6,241 nt of DNA. It comes from Elusimicrobia bacterium CG08_land_8_20_14_0_20_59_10. Lineage in GTDB: Bacteria > Elusimicrobiota > Elusimicrobia > Elusimicrobiales > UBA9959. Below, in pieces: positions 1 to 5,894 of the stretch. The position numbers and the translations under genes are program-made. The stretch spans positions 1-6,241 of the forward strand of contig PEXO01000390.1 of NCBI GenBank assembly GCA_002779045.1, read 5' to 3'. A model generated the notes under the pieces. That model did no database searches and was not told the origin of the DNA. It worked only from the letters and a program-made list of their open reading frames with translations. Position 1 is the first letter of the stretch; each line of letters starts with the position of its first letter.

Positions 1-13
1 GGGCCCATCCATG

Positions 14-43
14 AAGTTCCATAATCCGGCATAATATAGCCGG
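14..43 (+). promoter_or_regulatory. Promoter with dyad over the -10, leaderless start
   Basis: The -10 candidate is CATAAT at 30-35, which puts the expected transcription start at about 42-44, on the GTG start codon. No Shine-Dalgarno sequence lies between the -10 and the GTG, so a leaderless transcript is likely. The -10 is framed by a 5-bp inverted repeat, CCGGC (26-30) and GCCGG (39-43), which could be an operator. No convincing -35 is visible at 7-12. The block 14-38 matches 4286-4310 upstream of the ATPase gene at 22 of 25 positions. Confidence 0.55.
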
Positions 44-1458
44 TGATCAAAAAGAATATCCTTGTTTCGTTGATGATACTGGCTTGCGCTGGCGGCGCGG
101 GCGCGGCCGGTTTCGATGCTCTTGCGGTTAAAGCCTCCGGTATTAAAACCCTTTTCCCCGGCATGCCGGCCCCCGTGGCCGAAAAGCTGGCTTCCAGCCC
201 CGGTTTTGAAAAATGGTACGGCGCTGATTCCCGCCAGGCCCGCATGCGGTTCACCGCGTACATGTGGTATAAGGTTCCCGCGGGCTACACGGGGCACGTT
301 TCACAGCTGCTTTCCAATTCCGCCCGGCGCCGTGAAATAAACGAACTGGTGGACCTGCAGCTGCAGCACATGTACGGTTCTTTCACCATGCACCCGGGTT
401 TCGTGGATAATCCCGGCATCCCTTCCGGCGACTACAAAGTGACCCTGCTCTCCGCCGAAAAGGTGCCTAACGAGCCCTACGCCAGGATAAACTATTCCTA
501 CGACGACATAGTGGTGTTCTCAAGCAAACTTTTCCGCGGCGGCGGCGCCACCCGCATAAATTTCGCGCTGCCCAAAGACCCGCTGACCATCTACAGCAAG
601 GGCTTCCCCACGCCTTCCTCGCGCAAGAACCGCTGCACCGACGACCATTATAACAGCGAGGGGGATTTCTGGTATTTCTGGAACCCCTACCAGGACGGCT
701 GCCCCCTGACCGGCGCCGACCTTGTGGGCGTGCAGACCGACCTGACCCCGATGAGCGTGACGCGCGGCACCTACCCGGAATACGCCAAACTCTACGGCGA
801 GAACGGCAACGGCGACGTGCTGCAGGTGGTCTACCTGGTGGGCGTGGACGAGAGTTTTCAGAACGGGGACCTGGGCAGGAAGACGTTCAAGGACGCTTTC
901 GCCGGCCTTAAGGCCGCCGGCTTCCAGGCCACGGTGGACGAGCCCCGCCGCAAGCGGCTTACCCTGCGTTTCGGAGCGAAACGCACTTCTATCGAGATGC
1001 GGCTGATGGACCCCGATTCAGCGGACTTCGCGCAGGCTGCGGTGAGCGGCATGAAGACCGCGGATATCTTCCTTTATGACGGCCATTCCGGCCTGGGCGG
1101 CTACCTCAGCCCCGAGCGCCTGGCCGAGGAGGGCGGACCGGTGACGCTGCCCAGGAACAAATACCAGATCTTCGTCTTTCAGGGCTGCTCCACTTATGCC
1201 TACTATAACAGCGCTTACTTCCGGCTGAAGCGCTCCGGCTCCGACCCCAAGGGCACAAAGAACCTGGATATCATAACCACCGGCATAGGCGCGGCTTTCG
1301 ACGTGGGCGCCGCGGTGGACGTGGCCTTCCTCACCAGCGTCACCATGGGCGCCCGGCCGTCCTGGCAGACCATCATAGACCGCGTGCACGCCGCCGAAGG
1401 CTGGAACTCGGCCCTTTCCCATGTGAACGGCGACGAAGACAATCCCCGCAGCCCCTGA
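43..1458 (+). CDS. Secreted clan CD (gingipain/caspase-like) cysteine peptidase candidate
   Basis: This 471-residue protein starts at GTG. The start is chosen because it opens a clean signal sequence (KK, then a hydrophobic run at about 6-22); ILAC ending at C15 is an imperfect lipobox, so it is either a lipoprotein or cut near residue 22. Residues 197-221 hold two cysteines (C198, C220) around an aromatic run, FWYFWNP, plausibly a disulfide-bridged module. The C-terminal half has a hydrophobic strand then DGHSG (H348), and 34 residues later another hydrophobic strand then QGCST (C382). That is the arrangement of the His-Gly and Cys dyad in clan CD peptidases; in gingipain R the dyad is about 33 residues apart. 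No experimentally characterised family was recognised outright. I recall similar unannotated 'HSGLG ... GCS' proteins in Bdellovibrio-like bacteria, but cannot verify that. The substrate is unknown, and an inactive or self-processing protein is possible. The gene is monocistronic. Confidence 0.7.
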   Translation: MIKKNILVSLMILACAGGAGAAGFDALAVKASGIKTLFPGMPAPVAEKLASSPGFEKWYGADSRQARMRFTAYMWYKVPAGYTGHVSQLLSNSARRREINELVDLQLQHMYGSFTMHPGFVDNPGIPSGDYKVTLLSAEKVPNEPYARINYSYDDIVVFSSKLFRGGGATRINFALPKDPLTIYSKGFPTPSSRKNRCTDDHYNSEGDFWYFWNPYQDGCPLTGADLVGVQTDLTPMSVTRGTYPEYAKLYGENGNGDVLQVVYLVGVDESFQNGDLGRKTFKDAFAGLKAAGFQATVDEPRRKRLTLRFGAKRTSIEMRLMDPDSADFAQAAVSGMKTADIFLYDGHSGLGGYLSPERLAEEGGPVTLPRNKYQIFVFQGCSTYAYYNSAYFRLKRSGSDPKGTKNLDIITTGIGAAFDVGAAVDVAFLTSVTMGARPSWQTIIDRVHAAEGWNSALSHVNGDEDNPRSP

Positions 1459-1470
1459 GCCCGTGACTTT

Positions 1471-1487
1471 GCCCCCCTGACGGGGGC
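1471..1487 (+). terminator. GC hairpin after the peptidase-like gene, no U-tract
   Basis: GCCCCC (1471-1476) can pair with GGGGGC (1482-1487) around a 5-base loop, 13 bases after the stop codon. No run of T follows, so it is at best a weak or factor-assisted terminator. Confidence 0.3.
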
Positions 1488-1548
1488 CGGGCCGGCAAAA
1501 GACCGCGTGCTCATGGGCCTTTGGTCCCGGCTATATAAGGAGTACTTT

Positions 1549-1588
1549 ATAGTAAAATATAAGCAGAAGTCAGTGTCTGGAGGAAAAA
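1549..1588 (+). promoter_or_regulatory. Probable -10 and ribosome binding site of the orphan secreted gene
   Basis: TAAAAT at 1553-1558 is a reasonable -10, with TATAGT at 1549-1554 as an overlapping alternative. No good -35 is visible at the proper spacing. GGAGG at 1579-1583 lies 5 bases before the ATG at 1589 and fixes that start. Confidence 0.4.
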
Positions 1589-2467
1589 ATGTTAAAAGCC
1601 GCCGCCGCAGTTTTACTGTTCTCCGCCCCTCTTCAAGCCTCGGGCCCCGCTGTAAACGCCAACTCCCTTAACGGCCTTTCCGCCGCTGACATCAGCGCCG
1701 TGGAGATAGCCATGCCCGCGCCGTCCGCGCCTGCCATGCTAAAACTGCCCGGCGATGTGGTAACCAGGCTTCACCTGATGCCGCAGGCTTATAAAAGCGC
1801 CCTTCTTTCCTATGCGAAGAACGAGAAGGAATTTGCCGAGTTCACCGCCATGTGGAACCCCATCCTGCAGAAAGCGGGCTTCCTCCTGGGCGAGATCTCC
1901 TATAAGGCCGACCTCAAGATGGCCTTTATCAATTACACCTCGCCCAAGGGCCTGGTCCTGCGCCAGTTCATAGCGGACGAGCTCACTTACGATGCCCTGA
2001 ACCCGACCGAGATGCATAACCTCAAGCAGGAGCTCACCGCCACCCTGGAAAAGAACGGCATGCCCGTGGCCGCCAGCTTTTACCTCAGGTCCGACATCTT
2101 CCGCCCCACCTTCGTTCACTACTATGTCACCGCCGGCGACGAGAACCGCGACCACGAGAAACAGTTGCGCATCTACAAGAACGGCGGCGGCGGCGATATC
2201 GACTATGCCATGCTGCAGGACTTCGGGATCAACATAGTCAGGCGCGATACCACCTTCCGGATGGTCTATATCGGCTATCAGATAGGCAACCAGTACAGGC
2301 TGGCCGCGGACGAAGCCACCGCCGCCGTAAAGCTGGCGGAGTATAAGAAATTCCTGGCCGAGAACAAAAAGGAGTTCATAGGCTCCCGCACCATCAAGTT
2401 CGAAAAGCCCCTGGTTTCCGGCGCGAATACCTACAACTACATGGTGGACATCTACTTCTACCAGTAA
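1589..2467 (+). CDS. Secreted protein of unknown function
   Basis: This 292-residue protein belongs to no family I recognise. Residues 1-17 form a typical Sec signal peptide (K3, hydrophobic core AAAAVLLF, likely cut after LQA at 17), so the protein is exported. A Ser/Ala/Pro-rich linker (about 18-52) follows, then a mixed alpha/beta body rich in Tyr and Lys. There is no cysteine and no second membrane segment. Recognisable local features are a charged stretch GDENRDHEKQ (183-192), a glycine turn NGGGGD (198-203), and a last 10 residues of alternating hydrophobic/aromatic type (YNYMVDIYFYQ), which looks like an edge beta strand. It lacks the C-terminal Phe typical of outer-membrane barrels. 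The gene has its own ribosome binding site and a strong terminator, so it forms a single-gene unit. Its position after another exported orphan hints at envelope or periplasmic work, no more. Confidence 0.8.
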   Translation: MLKAAAAVLLFSAPLQASGPAVNANSLNGLSAADISAVEIAMPAPSAPAMLKLPGDVVTRLHLMPQAYKSALLSYAKNEKEFAEFTAMWNPILQKAGFLLGEISYKADLKMAFINYTSPKGLVLRQFIADELTYDALNPTEMHNLKQELTATLEKNGMPVAASFYLRSDIFRPTFVHYYVTAGDENRDHEKQLRIYKNGGGGDIDYAMLQDFGINIVRRDTTFRMVYIGYQIGNQYRLAADEATAAVKLAEYKKFLAENKKEFIGSRTIKFEKPLVSGANTYNYMVDIYFYQ

Positions 2468-2491
2468 GAATGCCCGGGCCTTGCGCCCATG

Positions 2492-2529
2492 AAGCCCGTC
2501 CGCTCTCGGCGGACGGGCTTTTTATTTTA
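2492..2529 (+). terminator. Strong intrinsic terminator
   Basis: A perfect 12-bp stem is formed by 2492-2503 and 2509-2520 (arms AAGCCCGTCCGC and GCGGACGGGCTT) around the 5-base loop TCTCG. It runs straight into TTTTTATTTTA. It lies 24 bases after the stop codon of the unknown secreted protein and ends its transcript. Confidence 0.93.
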
Positions 2530-2575
2530 TCTTCTCGGCCTGTCGGCCCGGTTCCGGCGCCTTCACATGAATTGC

Positions 2576-2611
2576 TATTATCTTTGAAAGACGGAGGAGG
2601 GCGAGGACGCT
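2576..2611 (+). promoter_or_regulatory. Probable -10 and ribosome binding site of the SpmAB-like gene
   Basis: TATTAT at 2576-2581 is one base from the -10 consensus and would start transcription near 2588. The -35 region (about 2552-2558) is poor. GGAGGAGG at 2593-2600 followed by GAGG at 2603-2606 gives an unusually rich Shine-Dalgarno region before the ATG at 2612. Confidence 0.4.
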
Positions 2612-3895
2612 ATGACGCTTAACTATATCTGGATAAGTTTCTTTTTCACCGCGATGATAGTCGCACTGGGGCGGTTCATCGGGTATATGCTCGGCGCCCA
2701 TACCGACCTGCTTCCCGGTTTTAACTTCACCCTGGCCGATCGCGACGTCTTCGTGGCCATAGTGGACAGCACCTTCGAGATGGCCAAGACCAGCGTGAAC
2801 ATCGCCATTTACCTCATCGGCGTGATGGCGCTCTGGCTCGGCATAATGAGGGTAGGCGAAAAAGGCGGCGCGGTCTCGGCCCTTACCCGCCTGGTGCGGC
2901 CCTTCTTCAGGAGGATCTTCCCGGACCTGCCCGATAACCACCCCGCCTTCGGCTCCATGATGATGAACATCAGCGCCAATATGCTGGGCCTGGACAATGC
3001 CGCTACCCCGCTGGGGATAAAGGCGATGAAGGAGCTGCAGGAAGCCAACCCGGACAAGGCCACAGCCTCAAATTCGCAGATCATGTTCATAGCGTTGAAT
3101 ACTTCCGGGCTGACGCTCATCCCGGTCTCCATCATGGCCGTCAGGGCCGCGATGGGGGCAGCCAATCCGTCGGACATCTTCCTGCCCATAATGCTGACCA
3201 CCTTCTTCTCCACCATGGCCGCGCTGGTCATAGTCTCGCTGGTCCAGCGCATCAACCTTTTTCAGCCCGTGGTCATGGCCTACCTGGGCGGGCTGTCCCT
3301 GGTGATAGGTTCGGTGCTATGGCTGCTGAGCAATATGGCCGCCGGCAGGATGAGCGCGCTCTCCACCTTCTCCGGCAATTTTATATTGTTCCTCTTTATT
3401 GTGACCTTCCTCTTCCTCGCCTGGCGCAAGAAGGTCAATGTTTACCAGGAGTTCATCGAAGGTTCCAAGGAAGGGTTCCATGTGGCCGTAGGGATAATCC
3501 CCTACCTGGTGGCCATGCTGGTGGGCATCGGCGTGTTCCGGGCTTCCGGCGCGCTGGATATCATCGTTTCCGGGGTAGGTTCGGTGCTGGGCTGGTTCGG
3601 CCTGGGCGGCGATTATGTCGGGGCCCTGCCCACCGCCTTCATGAAGCCGCTCAGCGGCAGCGGCTCCCGCGCCATGATGATAGAGGCCTTCAACCACTTC
3701 GGCGTGGATTCCTTCGTCGGGCGGCTGGCGGCCACTTTCCAGGGGTCCACCGAGACCACCTTCTACACCATAGCGGTCTATTACGGGGCCATAGGCGTGC
3801 GCAATACCCGCTATACCGTTACCGTCGGCCTGCTTTCGGAATTGGCGGCCATCATAGCCGGCGTCTTCATAGCTAAAATATTTTTCCCGGTATAG
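2612..3895 (+). CDS. Fused SpmA-SpmB nucleoside recognition (Gate) domain membrane protein
   Basis: This 427-residue polytopic inner-membrane protein carries spore maturation protein A and B in one chain. The SpmA half (about 1-200) shows IYLIGVMALWLGIM (66-79) and the family signature NISANMLGLDNAATPLG (119-135). The SpmB half (about 280-427) shows EFIEGSKEGF (280-289), IPYLVAMLVGIGVFRASGAL, KPLSGSGSR (345-353) and QGSTETTFY (377-384). Hydrophobic segments at about 205-270 join the halves. In Bacillus the separate spmA and spmB products are needed for spore core dehydration. The same Gate-type domains occur in nucleoside and other transport proteins, and the fused form is common in bacteria that do not sporulate. 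The natural cargo is unknown; transport or gating across the inner membrane is the best inference. No sporulation gene lies near it. The key motifs are intact, so it should be functional. Confidence 0.93.
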   Translation: MTLNYIWISFFFTAMIVALGRFIGYMLGAHTDLLPGFNFTLADRDVFVAIVDSTFEMAKTSVNIAIYLIGVMALWLGIMRVGEKGGAVSALTRLVRPFFRRIFPDLPDNHPAFGSMMMNISANMLGLDNAATPLGIKAMKELQEANPDKATASNSQIMFIALNTSGLTLIPVSIMAVRAAMGAANPSDIFLPIMLTTFFSTMAALVIVSLVQRINLFQPVVMAYLGGLSLVIGSVLWLLSNMAAGRMSALSTFSGNFILFLFIVTFLFLAWRKKVNVYQEFIEGSKEGFHVAVGIIPYLVAMLVGIGVFRASGALDIIVSGVGSVLGWFGLGGDYVGALPTAFMKPLSGSGSRAMMIEAFNHFGVDSFVGRLAATFQGSTETTFYTIAVYYGAIGVRNTRYTVTVGLLSELAAIIAGVFIAKIFFPV

Positions 3896-3943
3896 AAAAG
3901 GGCTTTATCTGAAGGTTCACCGGCTGCCAGGCGGCGGGATCTT

Positions 3944-4144
3944 TTACAGGACCAGAGCCTGTGGGAAACTTAAGATTGACATATTGTGCTTTATCTCGAG
4001 TTCTCCCTTCCCGCCGGCGCGGTTGGCCATTATGGGCGGAGTGATAAAGGCGAAGTAACTATTCAGGAAATCCACCAGCTCGCCCGCAGACAGGCGCTCG
4101 CTGAGCGGGGTAAAATTGCAGGGGAACGTTCTGCAGGAACTCAT
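3944..4144 (-). pseudogene. Remnant of a class III adenylate/guanylate cyclase domain
   Basis: Read on the - strand, this 66-codon open frame contains NFTPLSERLSAGELVDFLNS directly followed by YFAFITPPIMANR (4019-4117). That matches the start of the class III nucleotidyl cyclase catalytic domain, where F-T-x-L-S-E-x-L, then E-L-V-x-x-L-N-x-Y-F and I-I-x-x-N lead into the G-F-I-D-K-x-I-G-D metal-binding segment. Here the metal-binding Asp of the preceding FSDIR strand and the whole IDKxIGD segment are missing. After ANR the frame runs through unrelated sequence to a stop at 3944, and a stop codon lies just upstream of the ATG-like start. No Shine-Dalgarno is seen. It cannot be an active cyclase. 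It reads as debris of a once full-length cyclase gene, probably one with an N-terminal sensor, deleted on both sides. A small expressed protein is less likely. Confidence 0.6.
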
Positions 4145-4278
4145 GCGGTACTATGTGCGGTCCAGCCTCTCGCGCGACTGTTTTATTCTGTTTTTAGATA
4201 TCTGAATAGTAAATTTTGCGGCTTTCCATCATTCCTTACAAAGTGATGGCAGAAAGTGACTGGTTGCGTAGAAAGTCC

Positions 4279-4314
4279 TTGCAATAAGTACCATAATGGG
4301 GCATAATATATGCC
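4279..4314 (+). promoter_or_regulatory. Promoter of the ATPase gene, leaderless start, dyad over the -10
   Basis: TTGCAA (4279-4284), a 17-base spacer and CATAAT (4302-4307) make a good sigma-70 type promoter. Transcription would start at about 4314-4315, on the A of the ATG, and no Shine-Dalgarno is present, so the mRNA is probably leaderless. GGCATA (4300-4305) and TATGCC (4309-4314) form a perfect 6-bp inverted repeat over the -10, a possible operator. The block 4286-4310 is nearly the same as 14-38. Confidence 0.65.
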
Positions 4315-5661
4315 ATGCAAAGGAAAATCAAAGAGCAATTGGTTAACTGGAAGCTGAAAAAGGGCCGTAAACCTTTGATTCTGCAAGGCGCCAGGCAGGT
4401 GGGAAAGACTTATTCGCTGAAAGAATTCGGGAAGGAATATTTTTCAAAGGTTCACTATCTGAATTTTGAAGAAGAACCGGAGCTTAAAAAAATTTTTGAA
4501 AAAGACCTGATCCCGGCCCGGATACTCCAGGAAATCAGTTTTCACACCGACACCGCTATTGACGCGCAGAACGACCTTGTTATTTTTGATGAAGTGCAGG
4601 AATGCCCGAAAGCGGTAGCAAGCCTGAAATATTTTGCGGAAGAAAGCGCCGGCCTGGCCGTCTGCGGCGCCGGCTCGCTGCTCGGGCTGCATTTCAGCGA
4701 AGCGGGGTTCCCTGTCGGAAAGGTTGAATTCCTGAAAATGCACCCGCTGACTTTCGAGGAATTTCTGGCCGCGTGCGGCGATACGAAGTCTGTTGATTTT
4801 ATCAACGGTTTTGATTTTTCCGGGGCCGTTCCCGAAGTTATACATTCGCATTTATGGGAGATGCTGAAAAAATACCTGGTTGTGGGCGGGATGCCTGAAG
4901 CGGCGCTTGCGTTTACCGGCAGCCGGGAGGATCCGTTCAAAGCGTACGGCGAAGTCCGCAAAAAACAGTCCGACCTGGTTCTTGCGTTCGTGGCGGATAT
5001 CGCAAAACATTCCGGCAAAGAAAATTCCATGCACATAGAGAGACTGTGGCAGAATATCCCGCAACAACTGGCAAGAGAGCAAAACGGGTCGGCTTCAAAA
5101 TTCAGATTCAAGGGAGTGATACCGGGGCTCAGGGGGTATTCCCGGCTTGGGGGAGCTATCGACTGGCTTGGGGCGGCCGGGCTTATTATCCGGACGGCTA
5201 TTGTCAACAGCGGGCAGCTGCCGTTTTCTTCCTATTCAAAGGAAAATTTCTTTAAGCTGTATTTTTTTGACTCCGGCCTCCTCGGCGCCGTCAGCAGGCT
5301 TCCCCCAAAAACCATTCTTGATTACGAATACGGGTCGTACAAGGGATATTTCGCTGAAAATTTTGCCGCCCAGGAGTTTATTGCCGCCGGAATTGAAGAG
5401 CTGTGCTGCTGGCGTGAGAACACGGCGGAAGTGGAGTTCCTGGTTGAAGCCGGCGGCAAGGTGTTTCCCGTCGAGATCAAATCGGGCTGGGCAACCCAGT
5501 CAAAAAGCCTGGCTGTGTTCTCGCAAAAGTACGATCCCCCGCTGAAGATAATACTGAGCGCCAATAATTTCAGCGTTAACGCGGGCGGCAGGCTGATAAA
5601 AATACCGTTATATCTTTCTTCAAAAATAAGATCCGCCGTTCTTAAATTATCCCGCAGTTAA
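4315..5661 (+). CDS. AAA_14 / DUF4143 family P-loop ATPase
   Basis: This 448-residue protein has the standard layout of the family. An N-terminal AAA ATPase carries Walker A GARQVGKT (25-32), Walker B LVIFDEVQ (88-95) and a sensor-like CGAGSLLG around 117-124. A middle helical part includes KYLVVGGMPEA. The C-terminal DUF4143 domain has a PD-(D/E)XK-like fold signature: FAENFAAQEF, EVEFLVE (372-378) and PVEIKSG (385-391). The usual Asp of 'EVDF' is Glu here (E374), while E387-x-K389 is kept, so nuclease activity is doubtful. The role of this widespread, often multicopy family is unsettled; links to toxin-antitoxin or mobile-element biology have been proposed. The N-terminus matches the family well, supporting the ATG at 4315 despite the lack of a Shine-Dalgarno. 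Its 5' half is clearly more AT-rich than the genes to its left, which suggests acquisition by transfer. It stands alone. Confidence 0.93.
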   Translation: MQRKIKEQLVNWKLKKGRKPLILQGARQVGKTYSLKEFGKEYFSKVHYLNFEEEPELKKIFEKDLIPARILQEISFHTDTAIDAQNDLVIFDEVQECPKAVASLKYFAEESAGLAVCGAGSLLGLHFSEAGFPVGKVEFLKMHPLTFEEFLAACGDTKSVDFINGFDFSGAVPEVIHSHLWEMLKKYLVVGGMPEAALAFTGSREDPFKAYGEVRKKQSDLVLAFVADIAKHSGKENSMHIERLWQNIPQQLAREQNGSASKFRFKGVIPGLRGYSRLGGAIDWLGAAGLIIRTAIVNSGQLPFSSYSKENFFKLYFFDSGLLGAVSRLPPKTILDYEYGSYKGYFAENFAAQEFIAAGIEELCCWRENTAEVEFLVEAGGKVFPVEIKSGWATQSKSLAVFSQKYDPPLKIILSANNFSVNAGGRLIKIPLYLSSKIRSAVLKLSRS

Positions 5662-5736
5662 CGAAAGGGAGAGGCCCTGCCGGGAATTCCGGGACAGTAT
5701 ACCTAACTGACGAAAGAGCAATATAAGTGCCGATGT

Positions 5737-5774
5737 ACACCCCCCGGGCATGTGTTCTGTCCGGGGGTGTTTTT
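5737..5774 (+). terminator. Strong intrinsic terminator after the ATPase gene
   Basis: ACACCCCC (5737-5744) pairs with GGGGGTGT (5763-5770). After a bulged C5745, GGGCA (5746-5750) pairs with TGTCC (5758-5762, one G-U pair), leaving a 7-base loop. TTTTT at 5770-5774 follows the stem. It lies 75 bases after the stop codon. Confidence 0.9.
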
Positions 5775-5780
5775 ATATGT

Positions 5781-5808
5781 GAATTTTTTGGAAAGAACCG
5801 GCGTCTAA
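5781..5808 (+). promoter_or_regulatory. Possible ECF-sigma (RpoE-like) promoter
   Basis: GAATTT (5781-5786), a 15-base spacer and CGTCTAA (5802-5808) resemble the GAAC-type -35 and CGTC-type -10 used by many ECF sigma factors. It lies between a terminator and a small secreted ORF with no other obvious promoter. The -35 lacks the usual AAC core, so the call is tentative. Confidence 0.3.
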
Positions 5809-5883
5809 TGGTCGGGCTGCGCAAAATAGACCGGCACAGGCGTGAGCCCAAAATGCGGCAAAAATATTGGCTGGTATGAAACT

Positions 5884-5890
5884 GAGGGGG
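5884..5890 (+). promoter_or_regulatory. Ribosome binding site of the small secreted ORF
   Basis: GAGGGGG lies 4 bases before the ATG at 5895. It is the main reason to believe that the short frame downstream is or was translated. Confidence 0.6.
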
Positions 5891-5894
5891 TTTT

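Larger units (their letters stand above)
3896..4314. other. 419-base gap with gene debris and promoter
   Basis: No intact gene is supported here, and no clear intrinsic terminator follows the SpmAB-like gene. The gap contains a - strand cyclase fragment (see 3944-4144), an AT-rich stretch from about 4180 onward, and the ATPase promoter at its right end. A perfect TTGACA occurs at 3976-3981 but no -10 is suitably spaced from it. Confidence 0.7.

Noticed and set aside
3319..3876. A 185-codon + strand frame inside the SpmAB-like gene
   Set aside because: It is a shifted-frame shadow of GC-rich coding sequence. The overlapping frame has clear SpmA/SpmB motifs throughout.
3976..3981. Perfect TTGACA as a -35 box
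   Set aside because: No -10-like hexamer lies 16-18 bases downstream, and no gene starts after it on the + strand before 4315.
4200..4240. RKIYYSDI on the - strand as a possible missing 'FSDIR' strand of the cyclase remnant
   Set aside because: It lies about 90 bases from FTPLSE instead of being adjacent, sits in AT-rich sequence, and short matches like this are expected by chance.
3986..4246. An 86-codon + strand frame across the gap after the SpmAB-like gene
   Set aside because: It has no ribosome binding site, is antisense to the cyclase fragment, and its translation resembles no protein I know.
4183..4386. A 67-codon - strand frame overlapping the start of the ATPase gene
   Set aside because: It is antisense to the well-supported ATPase N-terminus and has no start signals.
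5677..5698. GC-rich inverted repeat around GGAATTCC after the ATPase stop
   Set aside because: Pairing needs bulges and no T-run follows. The clear terminator is the hairpin at 5737-5770.
5808..5879. A 23-codon frame starting right after the CGTCTAA box
   Set aside because: There is no ribosome binding site, and it would start within a few bases of the putative -10. The composition is unremarkable.
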